DNA of 64,000 nucleotides from Tolypocladium sp. Sup5 PDA-1 (lineage: Eukaryota; Ascomycota; Sordariomycetes; Hypocreales; Ophiocordycipitaceae), in assembly GCA_000750105.3 (NCBI GenBank), contig JPHH03000013.1, positions 248,001 through 312,000 on the forward strand, in the 5' to 3' direction. The notes under the pieces are model-generated. The model was given only the letters and a program-made list of their open reading frames with translations. It searched no databases and was not told where the DNA came from. The translations under genes were made by a program, and so were the position numbers. This document shows positions 22,217 through 35,320 of this stretch, piece by piece. Each line of letters starts with the position of its first letter. Within the stretch, counting starts at the first letter, position 1.

Positions 22217-23602
22217 TCAGAGTTTGGAGAGAGGTGGAGAGGGAAGGGTCTTACTCCTCGGTGTTGCGGTCCGCGGGAACGGATCGCGAGCGGAGCCATT
22301 TGGACTGCTCGAGTTGTCTGTCAACCACTTCATCAGCGTCGGCTTCTGAGGAACATCTCCATCGCCAGAATAGACCAAAACATTGGGCCGATAGATAGCC
22401 TTCAACGGCGCCTTCTTGCCCACCTCGACCCTCTCGACGAAGAGCCCTGGGGCCACGTCGAACAGATAGGTGACTTTGCGCCGGGCCGGTGAAGTTGGAC
22501 CGGTTCCGCTGAGGTCTAGGACCAGGCCGCCGCTTGCGAGGTTGATGCACTCGTACACCTCGAGCCGTGAACTGGCGTTTCGAGCCGGCCACTTCAGGGA
22601 ATAGATGTTGGACGCAAGATGGAGCCTGTGGGCAAAGTCCGCCGCCGGCTCGACAATGGTTCTGCGAAGCGAGCCCTGGAGCTCGGCAACCGGCGCTTTC
22701 GGGACGACAATGGAGAGGAGAGCGGCGAGGTCGTCAGAGACCACGTTGATGTAAGCCGTCCTTCGTGCTTTGAACAATGGTTGGTTCGTCAAGGCGTTGA
22801 GCGTTTCGCTCCTCCATTCGCGACAATGGGCGGCATCTTTGTAGCTGAATTAGACTCGTTTTTGACCCAACAGGTAATTCAATTCCTTACCTCTTGGCAG
22901 CTTGGACATTGTATTCTCGAGCTCGTCGATCCACATGAGCGTAGCATCGTCGTCGGAGCCATCGAGTGGGCAGTAGAAAGACTTGGCATAGAAGGCGAGC
23001 CACAGATAGTACATGATGACCGCGATAACGTGGTGCTCGTCAGACTGATGTGCACTCAAGCAGCGCTTCGCCGGCTCCCGTATGAGTGACGCGAACCTTG
23101 ACGCCTGTGCTCCAGCCGGCCGGCTGCGCAAGCGACCAGACTCCACGTCGTCCAGGACTGGGGGCAGTCGGTTTTCAACCCATCGCTGCACATTTCCACA
23201 CAGCTTTTTGTAAGCCTCCTGGGCCTCCGACTCGGTGATGTCTTTGCGTCGCGGTTGCAGGCGAAATATCTGGTCTTTGGCCTCCTGCAGCTGCTTCGTC
23301 TTCGCCTTGGATTGATTGCGAGCCTCGATGAGTTGGCTCTGCGTGTCTGACAGCTCCTTCTTGAGCGACTCCAGCTTCTTCAACAGATTCTTGTTCTCCA
23401 TCTCTTGAGACTCGAGTTCTTCTTGTCGGGAGTCGAGCACATGCTCGGTGAACCGTCGCAGTCGCACTTCGTCGGCCAATTTCGCTTCAAGCGCTGGCTG
23501 CTGTGATGCTGTCTGGTCGATCTTTGATTCGTTCTGTGCCATCGATTCCTTTTCGGCGTACTCTTCTTTATTTGGCTGAGAGTTGCCAGTGTCGGGCTCC
23601 AT
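22217..23602 (-). CDS. Coiled-coil protein of unknown function
   Basis: Exons 23602-22891 and 22836-22217 encode 443 residues; the 54-base intron ends at the AAAG acceptor, the only one that keeps the downstream frame open. Residues of about 10-125 are highly charged, with heptad-like Leu spacing (LLKKLESLKKELSDTQ), so a coiled coil is likely. The remainder looks globular, with the segment NVQRWVENRLPPVLDD and a hydrophobic stretch IMYYLWLAFYA that is short for a membrane span. No domain of known function is recognised. It is divergent from the Hsp70-like gene, so the two may share a promoter; a joint role is only inference. Confidence 0.7.
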
Positions 23603-24407
23603 GACGGGCAAGAGGGCCTGTTACTCTTGAGTGGGTATGGATCGCGCTTCCACAACCTCTGTGGCTTTCGACAGCCACTACTGAAAAGTAAATAAGCAGG
23701 CGCATGGAAAATAGTCAAATGATCATGCCCGCCAAGTAACTGTACCACCGCCCGCGGTCTTGGTTGCCAGTGAGACGTGCATCCATGTTTCGCTTGGGCT
23801 TCAGAAGTATCGTGGCATGTCCGCCTGATGTCCGTCACCCGAGCCGTGGTTGCAGCCCTATTCGCAGACGCATTCGGGCAGCTAGGTTTCGAGGCGTCCA
23901 TTCGTTGCGGTTTGATGAACTCGGCACGGCGGCCAGTCCAGGACTGTTGCAGGCTTGCAGTCAAGCGTTGGCGCTGCGATAGGTTGGGCGCTGACCACAT
24001 GGATGCTGACTGGGTTGCAATATGCATGCAGGCTGCTCGGTGCCAGGGGTCGTGATACGAGGACAACCCTTGTCGCGTTCCACAGCATTGAGAGGCAACG
24101 AACAAACGTACGGCATTTGATGGAAGGATGGGCCAACAACGAAGCCAAATGCGTGTTCTGCAACAGTCACTGGTGTGCTGGCTGGCGGGGCCGGACATGG
24201 AAATTTGAGCCATCATGCCGCCATTAGGTACCAAAGCCAGATGCTGCGTGAATCCACAGTGCACATAGTCGCACTGGCCAAGACCCGGTTATGCCGTTTG
24301 ATGATTGATGCTTGAAAGAGTAGCGGGCACGTCTTCTTGCGAATATTCTCATGCCTGATCTGGTGCTGTGACGGGACAACTGCGGCTTCTGTCAATCAGC
24401 CGTGAGG
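23603..24407. promoter_or_regulatory. Divergent intergenic region, coiled-coil and Hsp70-like genes
   Basis: About 805 bases separate two diverging start codons. A long antisense open frame (23380-24264) covers much of it but runs through the first exon of the coiled-coil gene in another frame and lacks protein character. No clear TATA box or heat-shock element was found by eye. Confidence 0.4.
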
Positions 24408-26359
24408 ATGGACGACAGGAGAATTATCGTCTCCATAGACTTTGGGACGACGTACTCCGGCGTCGCGTGGGCAGAGACGACTCGGGTAAGCCAGTATCCG
24501 CGCCATCCACGCCCGTGATACCCAGCTAAAGCGCCGTAGCCCGATGTCCAGCATGTGATCTCGAACTGGCCGTCGGTGAACTCGTTCACGAGCAGCCCCA
24601 AGGTCCCAACTGAGCTACGCAAGGTGGCTTCAGGTTGGCAGTGGGGCTTTCAGATCCCCGAGTCTGCTAAGCGATACCGATTCTTTAAACTGTTAGCCCA
24701 TGGGAACCGCCCGTTAGAACTGGAAGTAACTCATTGAACGCTGCAGAAAGCTAGACGAGCCCGAAAAGGCAAACAGAGACAGCGAGTCGCCGCAAGAGCT
24801 CACCAAGATATACTTATCATGTCTCCATACACACTTCATCAGCGTGCTGGAGAAGCGGCTATCGCCAAGTGTCGTACACTCGACGCCCATGGACTTTGTC
24901 GTTACGGTTCCGGCAATCTGGTCCAATGCGGCGAAGCAAGCCACCGAGCGAGCCGCTGCCATGGCGGGCTTTTGCGGAAGCCAGAGGATTCAGCTTATAT
25001 CGGAACCAGTGCGTGATTTCTCTTGATGGAGCGAGCAGCATCGCTAACACGGCCTAGGAAGCGGCCGCATTGTACACCCTGAAGCATCTCAGTCCATCAG
25101 TTCTGCAGCTCGGTCGAAAGTTTGTGGTGTGCGACGCTGGTGGCGGGACCGTGGACCTCATCTCGTATGAGGTTACCCGAGTAGACAAGCTTGAGGTCAA
25201 GGAGGTGACCGAGGGCACAGGGGGGAAGTGCGGGTCGTCGATGCTCAACAAGAGATTCCGGCGGTTCCTGAAGCAGACGCACGGCGACAAACATTGGACG
25301 GATGAGCGCTTAGTCCTCGCACTGAACGAGTTTGAGTCGGTACGTGAGGTCATCTCTCCATGATGTGTCTCCCACATGGTCCTGACGTGATGTAGTTCAA
25401 GAAGGACTTCTCGCCAAAGGGCGAGCCATTAACGGTAAGGGTCGACGAAAGTCTCGGTCTAAGGCGTAACCGCTTTACAATCTCGCAAGAAGAAATGACG
25501 GCGCGAATCTTCGACCCGATTATGAAAGATGTCGTTTGTCTCGTTCGAGAGCAAATAACCATGGCGGGTGATGACGTCGCAGCAGTCGTACTCGTCGGTG
25601 GCTTCGGGCAGAGTAGGCATCTCAAGTCCCAGGTTCGAGACGCCGTACCTGCTGGCATCAAAGTGCTGCAGCCTGAAAATGGTTGGATTGCCGTTGTTAA
25701 AGGAGCCGCTATCCACGGACTCGGCCAGTATCAACCGAACCTGGCGGAGGTTGAGGTTGCATCCCGAGTTGCGAGGCGATCCTTTGGCACTTGCCTCCTC
25801 GCAAAGTATGACATGATGAGGCATGATCCACGAGAAGCGTGAGTGGCGGCCGTTTGGACGTCTCAATCGACCCGCTGACACTCGTCTACAGGTTCTGGTC
25901 CGAGAAGGAAGAAGAGATGGTTGTTGCGGAAATGTGTTGGTTCATCCAAAAGGTACGGCCGCATAGATGAGGTCCAACATGGTAAAAGCTGACACAAGCA
26001 AGGGCCAATCCTATCCGGAGGACAAGCCGTCCACCATCGAGTACCAGTGCGATATTCCCGTTGGCATGGGCCATGTGCCACAAACAGAGATCGAGATTTT
26101 CAGCAACAACGATGAAGGTACGGCTCCTGTCCATGTCAATACTAGGACCAGGTGCGTGGCGACCTTGTCGCTTGACCTGGACAAGATCCCAAAGTCCGCA
26201 AAACTGGCCGCTGGAAAGACGAGGATGGGATGGCACCGGTACTACTGTCTGAGCGGCGTCATCGAAGCTAGTTACGGATCAGCCATGATAACGTATACCG
26301 TCAAACTCGGAGGTGAGTCTAGCCAGGAACAGACGATCCTATTCGAGCCTGCCGTCTAA
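24408..26359 (+). CDS. Hsp70-like protein (actin-like ATPase domain)
   Basis: Seven exons (24408-24485, 24540-24691, 24747-25008, 25058-25339, 25396-25838, 25892-25952, 26003-26359) give 544 residues; all six introns are 49-56 bases. The nucleotide-binding domain shows phosphate-1 IDFGTTYSG (about 10-18), phosphate-2 DAGGGTVD (190-197) and the adenosine motif LVGGFGQSRHL (about 324-334). The canonical Hsp70 substrate-binding domain is absent. Instead there is a short beta-rich C-terminus, as in the expanded fungal Hsp70-like families of unknown function. The exon 2-3 junction (GTTAGC donor, intron 24692-24746) is the least certain; without it the frame breaks. This is not a housekeeping chaperone. 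Confidence 0.82.
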
Positions 26360-26758
26360 CTCGGGACAGGTGTAACGCACGATGCCATTACCGTGCGATA
26401 TGAAGATTAGGGTGCGGAGGCTGAGAGAGAGCATACGCGCGACAGTCGATCAGCGGCGTCGGAAGTGGTGCAATGATAGCTCCGAGGTTTCGGAATTCAA
26501 CGACAGAAATAAACATGGCCTGCCTGGAGCGGGCCGTATGGTCATCATCATCATCATCATCATATGTAGCGTACGGAGTAGAGAGTCCAGTCCATCGTGT
26601 CTTGTCTTGGACGACTTGCCTCAATCAACGCCATGTCGATCACGTGATGTCGCGTTGCCCCTCCATCGTGGCATCGCCTGTCGCGTCACCTTCCAAAGCC
26701 GCCGACTCTCCAGCGCCATCGAACTTCGTCCGAGCCAGCCGACAATGCCAGATGGACC
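26360..26758. other. Promoter region of the ATR-type kinase gene
   Basis: Non-coding as far as I can see. It contains an ATC trinucleotide run and one TACGGAGTA word (26572-26580). Confidence 0.5.
26541..26563. repeat. (ATC)n microsatellite
   Basis: About seven ATC units lie in the intergenic DNA upstream of the ATR-type gene. It is a simple repeat. Confidence 0.9.
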
Positions 26759-29700
26759 ATGGCTGAGGTCTCCCATGGCAAGACAGCTCCGCCAGGCCTC
26801 GCTGGTGCGGCGGCTCGCTCGGCCAACGGCCCGCCGCCGTCTACGCTGGCCGCCCAGCTCGTCGAGAACATCTCGACGTCGACAAAATCCTCCCGATCGG
26901 ACGAAAACAGCGAGCTCAAGGGGCTGCTGGCAGTCATCCAGCGCGTAAAGGACGATCCCACGCTCCTCAAATCACAAAGCGATCGGATCGAGCACAACCA
27001 CATGCTCGTTTACGTATACTGCCGCGTTTTTTTGGAAGGCATCAAGCTGGACAATCCATTCGTCGACCGGACGCACGTCCGTACAGAGCTGCTCAAGGCG
27101 ATCGACTTTTTGACATTTACAGTCAAAGAAACGCCGACTGTGCTCATATTCGTCAACGAGGGCCAGGGACTCCTGTACCGGGGACAAGAGCCGCTGTGGA
27201 TCTGGCTGCTTCCACAGCTCCTCCGTATACTTGGTCATGCCGAATGTGTCGAGCTGGAGAGGTCAATTGAAGGATTCCTGCAGTATCTCTTGCTTGTTGC
27301 CTCTGGGATAGGTGCGCTGTGGAGCCTGACGTCTTCGCTGAGTGTCTACTTGCGAGCATGTTTGACAGGTACGGCCTCCGAATTCCGTCTAGGTCATCGC
27401 TAACGTTCCCTAGGTATCCTAGAGCACCTCCAAGATCCATCGTTGACGCCCTCGAACGCAAGGGCTCCCACTTCGCTTCAGCTCCCACCGTTGCTTGCAC
27501 TTGATCAGATACTGGGAAGGACCCGACGACTCGGCAGTCAACGAGCCTCATATGTCATCGGCTCCATACCTCAGGCCCTCCGCCAGGCCTCTAGTTTGGC
27601 AAGAGTCCTTGCGTATCCACTGGTGTCCCAAGACTCCTCCTTTTCCTGCATCGCGGCGCTATCGCAGAATGGACCCTGGCTTATGGATACGTGGCTCGAT
27701 CTCAGATACGCACAGAAGAGATGGGACGCGAGCATTCAGAGTTCGCCGATACCACTGATCGAGACAGCGCTGGGCGTTGCGAAATGCCCCGTTGTCGATG
27801 CCGACTTGGCCTCGTCGCTCAATAGCAAGGCAAATGCCCTCCTCGTTCTTCTGTGCAGCGAGATGATCTCATCCCCCAACGAGCTGGTGCGGCTGGACGC
27901 GGAAGGCGAACAATCTAGGTTGACCTACTGCAAAGCCCTCGTCGCGATATCGGAGGCCTCAATCCAGTCCTATGCGATTGGCAGGCTAGCCGCATCAAGG
28001 CTCGTCCAAGAGCTGACGTTGCTGTCTTCTCAGTTCACGGCAATTGGGGAAGACTCCGACGTTTGGGTAAGATGGCTTTCTGGTCGCCAAGCGTTTGTAT
28101 CAAGATACTAATGGATACTAGAGGTGCACTAGATTGCTTCGACAGGCCATATACTTGCCGCCTCAAGAAGCGCTGGACGAATGCACACACCCTTCCAAAT
28201 ATGAGCACAAGGAGATCCGCGAATGCGTGCAAGGGCTGCACCTCTCCCATGAGCAACCTGCCCAGACCACAGATGGCGCCAAAAGGAGGAAGCTGTCAGC
28301 TCAAGAAACGGAACTACAGCCTTTATTGATACAAGCTCTATACGAAACACTGCAGATCGAATTGCCCAGCGACGACGACGTCGTGCTATTTGAGCAACTA
28401 TTCCTGTAAGTCTTCGGCACGTCATAATCCGTTGGCTAGGCCCTGACAACGTAGCAGTGCAGGCTTCGAAAAGAGTGCAGAGGAAAACCAATGTCTTGCC
28501 GTGGACTTGCTCGCCAGGATTTCCTGTGTGGCAGACGGCTTCACTCAGCCGACGGGGCTGCCCGACTCACCAGTCGGTATTCGAAGCTTTCGATGTTCAA
28601 TTTGCGAGGGAAGCGGTAGAATTGGTCGCTCAGTGCCGTCACATGCAGCAAAAAGCGAAGCACAATCGATTTTCACCAAGTTGCTGCAATCGCCAACATT
28701 CCTCGAGTCCAGGCGTCCCAGGATTGTTGCTATGATCGCGCTGAGGAGGATGGTGCAGCACTGCGACGACTCTAGCTTCCTAAATCTCAAGGACTCTGGC
28801 TTTGGGAAATGGTGCCTCCAGTCGCTCAACAGCTCCGTACGAGAGCTCCGAGTCGCAGCCGGAAGGACTTTGGCCACGTTCGTGCCGAGAACGCCGACGC
28901 CCGCATTTGGCGAGGATTTGATTCGCCGCAATCGCATATACTCCATCACCGTGCTTAAGGAGACATCGGAGAATGATCAGCCCCATCTGGTAGAAACCCG
29001 CATAATGGCCTGGGGGCAGCTAGGCCGGGTCGTAACCGAAGACGAGCTCAACCTGGTCATGATTAAGCTTCTCGAGTACTTGGGCAGCAGCAATAGCATC
29101 GTGTCGGCTTTTGCGTTCAACGAACTCCTAAGTCTCGCGGAATCCCGCTCCACCACCCCCCGGCGTCTTTTCGAACCTTTTTGGAAGAGTCTGGCGTATA
29201 TGACAACCAAGGACATGGTCCATCGTCCTCAGCAAAGCCGGGCGATTGCAGAATTGCTTCAAATCCCCGTCAACGACCTCCTTTTGCTCATACAAACACA
29301 CGCCCTTCCATGGCTGGTACTGGATAAACGACAAGATGTCATCCAGAAGATTGCGGAAGCGCGCCAAGAAAAGGAGCTCTGGCAGCCTCTGATGGATGGG
29401 ACAAATCTTGCTGCTACTCTGGCGCTTCTGTTGGTGCAAGATCCAGAAAACATGGAAGGCTTTGCAAAGTCTCGTCTGAACGAAATATCGCCACACTTTC
29501 ACTCTCTCACGCTACTAGACCTCTTTCAGTCGGAACCAGTATTCATTGCCATGGAGCTTTTGAAGTCAGCGGCGTGTGCTGATGCGGCTCGACGGCAAGT
29601 GGTAAGTAAAAACTACCTAAGTAATGTCTCAGCAAGCGTGCTCTAACAAGAAACAGGTCCATAAAGCCTTGCACCTAATGGCAACCACTATCCTCACTGC

Positions 29701-32700
29701 CAACAATGACACGAAGCAAAAGAAGAGCAACGTCATCGGTCGCTTCATTCAGTCTCATCTCCTCGGGCTCGTAGCACGATTGGCTGATGTTATCAACGAC
29801 TCTGTGTCGACACATCCAATTTTGGAACAACGAAACTGCATCCGAACACTCGAAGAAATGATCAAAGTTTGCAAGACGTACGCGAGAATTGCGAGACCAC
29901 AGGTATGTTGACCGGCGAGGTTCATCCTTGATCCATCTTCCTAGCTCCCCATCGTGTTTTCAATTCAGCTGGCCCTGTGGTTAACTGTTTCATAGATATC
30001 AGCGTGCTTGCTATCAGCCATTTCCCAGGAAGCTCTGCGTGAAGCAAGCTTCTCATGCTGGGTGGCTATGCTTACTCATTTCGATGAAGAGGACGTCGGG
30101 GCGCTCATCGAAACAACTTTCTTCATCGTCAGCCGCTACTGGTCGGCGTTCAACAAAGCCACAGCAGTAGCTGTAAAGGAGATGCTGAGCTTTCTAGTTG
30201 AGGAGCACTGGGACACTGTCATGGCGTACATCAGCAAGCTTCCTTCCTTGTCACACATCGCCGACTTGAGCGATGTCGATTCAATGTTATCGGAAAAGCG
30301 TCCCGTGCTAGCGACGGACAAGGCATTGGATGTTTTTGTGGAGAGAGCAGGCCACGACAACTCCGGTGTCGTCCACCAAGCATTGACCGAGCTGGTGCCA
30401 TATCTGCGGGACAACCAGAGCGCCCTCTATACATCTGCTGTGAGCCAGCGGCCGGACAGTGCAATCACCAACATTCTCAGAGCACTCCTTGATTGTGCCT
30501 GCAAATACAACGGCGTTCAGATGGATATAGCCCGGCTCTGTGTCGAATGCCTTGGGCTCATCGGCTGCTTGGACTCCAACCAGATCGAGACCGTCCGAGC
30601 GCAACGTTCAATCGTCGTCCTAGACAACTTTGCGGCATCCGAGGAAACGACTGACTTTGGGCTGTTCCTCCTGCAAGAGGTACTGGTTCCGTCATTTCTG
30701 TCTGCCACCGACACCAAACTCCAAGGATTTCTCTCATTTGCCATGCAAGAGCTGCTCGATCGATGCGACGTGAAAAGTGCGTGCGCCATGGAAAACAGTG
30801 GAATGCTTGATGGCAGACACGTCTACAGAAAGTGGCTCGCGCTGCCAGAGAGTACTCGGGAGGTCGTGACGCCGTTTCTAACTTCGCGGTATATGGTGGC
30901 ACCTATGCCACCGGTGACTGTGGAGTATCCCATCTTCCATCCAGGAAAGCCATATGGCAACTGGCTTAGGTCTTTCGTTATCGACCTGCTTCGGAAGGGG
31001 CAACATGTACACGCCGACATGTTGTTCGAGCCGCTTACTCGGGTCATTCGGGTCAAGGATTTGTCCACCGCAGAGTTTCTGCTGCCGTATCTGGCACTGC
31101 ATGTCCTACTAGGGCCGCGGAGTACTGAAGTGGAGAGGGACCGAGTGGTGGGCGAATTGATGAGCGTCCTGAAGCATCGCCCGGCGGAGGACGCCTCCTA
31201 CACGGAGAAGGAGGAAATGAAGCGATTCTGTCATGCAAGTATAAGTGGCTCTTGAGAGGTGGCTTGTGCTGACCGATTTTAGGCCGTCTTCCGGGTCCTC
31301 GACTACGCGATGAGATGGATTCAAGCAAAGCGATCGACCGGTCGGCTGTCTGCGAATGACAAAGAAAGCGTCTCACAAATCCAGAGCATCCTGGATGGAA
31401 TTCCTACCGAGTTGATTTCTCAGAGGGCCACTGACTGCAATGAATATGCGCGAGCGCTCTTTCATTTGGAACAGCAGGCCCAAAAGATGGAGCAGAAAAA
31501 GAGAGACCCAGGTGACCGGAATCGTTTACTTGAGCGGCTGCAGGACATTTATGCAAACATCGACGAACCAGACGGCCTAGATGGCATTTCCGCACATCTG
31601 CACGCCCTTGACATCAACCAGCAGATCCTAAGTCACAAGAAGGCTGGGCGATGGACAGCGGCACAGACTTGGTACGAGATGCAGCTGGCTGAGAAGCCAG
31701 ACAATGTGGACATCCAGCTAGACCTTCTTCATTGCCTCAAACAGGCTGGGCAACATGGTTTGTCGCTCTCTCACCCAAGACGGAATTCGCTTGCTAACCG
31801 CCAACAGATGTGCTATTGAATCATATCGAAGGCATACAGGCGGATCCTTCCAGCGATAATAAGATCATGCCGTTTGCTGTTGAGGCCGCCTGGGTGACTG
31901 GCCGATGGGAAAGCCTTGTCAAGTTCAAGAGTCGGTTTCACGGAAGCATTATTCAGGATTTCAACATCTCCATGGCTGCACTGTTTGAGTCACTGCACAA
32001 GCATTGGCAGTCCGAGTGCTTCACTGGGACGGTGCAAAGCATGAGAGAGAAGATCGCATCAGAGATGACCACCTCGGCAACTAGCTCATTACAGGCCGCA
32101 CATGAGCTTCTTCTCAAGTGCCATGTTCTGACAGACCTGGAGATTATTGTTGGCTCCAAGTCTGGCGAAGAGGATCAGCGCAGGTCGATGATGACGCTGC
32201 TAGATGGCCGCCTTGAGGTCATTGGAGCCTACTTTAGCGACAAGCAGTACCTCCTAGGCATTAGGAGGGCAGCCATGGAGTTGACAAGGTATGTTATATT
32301 CGCCTCTTTCCTTATTTCTGGTCAATCACGAAACTCACGCTGACGAAACTAGGCCAAACTTTGGTGATTTCGACATCTCGTCCCTGTGGCTCGCCAGCGC
32401 TCGGCTGGCCCGAAAGACAAACTCTCTCCACCAGTCATTCAACGCAGTCCTCCATGCGTCTCAGCTCGGCGACGACGCGGCCACAATCGAAAATGCCAAA
32501 CTCTTATGGAGAGACAACCACCACAGAAAAGCCATCCAGATGCTGCAAGGCGCAATAGAGCGAAACAAGTTCATGACACAGACCGGGCCGTCTGTGAGCA
32601 CCGGGTCTACAAAACTAAACCCGCAGCAGAAGCTTGTTACGGCCAGAGCCCAGCTACTTCTCGCCAAGTGGCTCGACGCTGCAGGACAGTCGCACGCTGG

Positions 32701-34588
32701 TGCTCTGAGAGAGAAGTATCAGCAGCCTCCCAAGACGTATTCGACTTGGGAAAAGGGCCATTACTACCTTGGCCGACACTACAAGAAGATTCTGGAGTCG
32801 GAGCAGCCGCTTAAAGCTGACGATCAGAGCGACAACTACGTCACGGGCGAGATCGCAAGGCTTGTCATTGAGAACTACCTCCGGTCGCTGAACTCTGGGA
32901 CCAAATACCTGTACCAAACTCTGCCGAGGATCTTGACTCTGTGGTTGGATGTCGGCGCGCAGGTCGACAAGCCGCCAGAGGGCAAAGCATCGCTGTCTCG
33001 CGAGCTGCACAGGAGGCGAGTTGAACAGCTGAATCTCCTCCACGCCTTTTTGGACAAGTACATTCATCGCCTCCCCGCGTACATCTTCTACACGGCCTTG
33101 CCACAAGTCATGGCCCGCATCGCGCATCCCAACCCACAGGTCTTTGAGCGACTGACACACATCATTGTCAAGGTGGTGGAAGCACATCCACGACAAGCCT
33201 TGTGGAGTCTGATTGGGGTCATGACCACGAGGCAGGTGTCTGAACGGAAAGCACGAGGCACACAGGTTCTGCAGGCCCTGAGGAGCGTTGCCAAAAAGGT
33301 AGTCAATGGCGCCTACGATCTAAAGCAGCTACTCAGGGCCGGTGAAAAGCTGGCTGAGCAGCTTCTGCTCGCTTGCCACAACGGCGAATTCCACGGCAAC
33401 AAGGCTGTGCATGCCAGCCTCACACGAGATCTGCGCTTTCAACACAAGTGTACTCCCTGCCCGCTGGTCGTGCCAGTCGAGAGCTCTCTCACGGCAACCC
33501 TCCCAGCTCTGTCGGAGTATGGCAAGAAGCACAAGGCATTCTCGCAGGAGGTCGTTACGATCCAGTCCTTCTTGGACGACGTGCTCGTGCTAAGCTCTCT
33601 TGCCAAGCCGCGACGGCTCACGGCTCGAGGCAGCGACGGCGCGAATTATATGCTGTTGATCAAGCCAAAGGACGACCTCCGCACCGATCAGCGACTGATG
33701 GAGTTCAACGGCATAATCAATCGGTCCTTGAAGCGCGACGCCGAGTCCAGTCGGAGGCAGTTGTACATTCGGACATACGCCGTCGTGCCGCTGAACGAGG
33801 AATGTGGCATCATCGAGTGGGTGCCGGGGATCAAGACCATGCGGGACATTCTCCTGAACCTCTACAGTTCCCAAAAGATCGCGCCCGACTACAACTTGCT
33901 CAAGAATTTGATGGAAGAGGCATCGGCGGGGGAGAGCAAGATCAGAATTTTCACCGATGATGTTCTCGGCCGCTTCCCTCCCATCCTGCCGGTCTGGTTC
34001 ATCCAGCAGTTCCCCAACCCCGACGCTTGGTTTGCTGCTCGCCTTAAGTACACTCGGTCTTGCGCCGTCATGTCAATGGTGGGCACAATCCTAGGTCTAG
34101 GGGACCGGCACGGCGAGAACGTCAACCTGGAAGAAGGCAACGGCGGCATCTTCCACGTCGACTTCAACTGCCTGTTTGACAAGGGGCTCACGTTTATGAA
34201 GCCGGAACGGGTCCCGTTCCGTCTCACACACAACATGGTGGCGGCGATGGGTGTCTACGGTTACGAAGGCCCGTTCCGGAAATCGTCGGAACTGACATTG
34301 AGCATCCTTCGCCAACAGGAGGAGACGCTGATGACCATCTTGGAGGCATTCATTTACGACCCGACCCTGGACTTGCAGAAAGAGAAGAAGGCGTCGAGAA
34401 GGGGCGACACGAGCATCAGGCTGCAGCCACAGAGCGTGGTGGACAGCATCAAGAGAAAGGTCAGGGGGTTGCTGCCGAACGAGAGTATCCCCTTGAGTGT
34501 GGAGGGACAGGTGGAGGAGTTGATCAAGCAGGCGGTCGATCCGCGAAACCTGACTGCCATGTATATTGGCTGGTGTCCGTTCTTCTGA
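26759..34588 (+). CDS. MEC1: ATR/Mec1-type phosphatidylinositol 3-kinase-related checkpoint kinase
   Basis: Nine exons: 26759-27368, 27414-28066, 28122-28405, 28458-29601 (28455 is also possible), 29657-29902, 29996-31234, 31283-31757, 31808-32288, 32353-34588. They encode about 2455 residues, close to the length I recall for Aspergillus UvsB. The nuclear kinase senses RPA-coated single-stranded DNA with its ATRIP/Ddc2 partner. A long helical-repeat N-terminus is followed by a FAT region. The kinase domain has the ATP lysine in LLIKPKDDLR (about 2148), catalytic LGDRHGENVNL (about 2294) and DFN (about 2314). The FATC domain ends in PRNLTAMYIGWCPFF, typical of ATR rather than Tel1 or TOR. Intron 31235-31282 is GC-AG. 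Orthologues: UvsB (Aspergillus), MUS-9 (Neurospora). Confidence 0.95.
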
Positions 34589-35320
34589 TGTACGACGTAT
34601 GTACTATGTATGATGTGGAGTTTGCCGTGGAACTGGAGGGGATACCTAGATGATGATTCGGAGTTGTAAAAGGGGCATTTGCAGTAAGAAGCAGCATTTT
34701 CTGTGTGCTCGAAACACGGGCCAGTCGAGGGTTAGAACAGGCATTGGACGAGAGAGCAGCGCCTCCAGCAGTGATGCGGCCCATAGCACAGCGTAAGGCA
34801 CTCGAAAGAAGTGGCATCAATGGCCGGTTCATCTGATTGTTTTGCAGATTTTGCGCATTTTTATTCCCTCTACTGGCTGCGACAAGTGACGGATGCAGGT
34901 GGCTGCTGGTCAAGGGCTGGTTGGCAGCGCTCCCAGACGCGCCCAACACGCGCCGCCAGTTGTACGGCACCGGTGGTCCCACCAGTCGCCACACACAACA
35001 TTAAGCTCCGAACCGCCATCTGTCAGCTGCTGGTCCTGGTCCTTTCTTCGACAACTTCTTCCCTCTGCTCTTCATCAACGCCTTCGCTTTTCCCGCCTTT
35101 CGCATTCACCATTGATTGACGGACCGTGGCCGTGCACACTGCGGTGCCTCATCTAGCCAGTGTCTCAAGCACCCCTGCGAGGCCAGCGTCTGCCTGGAAT
35201 TCTCTGCGTGTCGCGCGCGGCTCGTCGACACCGAAGCTTCAGCTTTTCTGCAACTGTGATATCACCACGTGTCGAGCGCGGCACACAGATCCAAACCATC
35301 TCCCACAAAGACCTGCCATC
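34589..35320. other. Intergenic region
   Basis: No gene is visible. The last 300 bases are CT-rich, as in a promoter and leader for the PARP-type zinc-finger gene. Confidence 0.5.

Noticed and set aside
23380..24264. A 294-codon minus-strand frame upstream of the coiled-coil gene
   Set aside because: It runs through the first exon of the coiled-coil gene in another frame and has an erratic Cys/Trp/His-rich composition.
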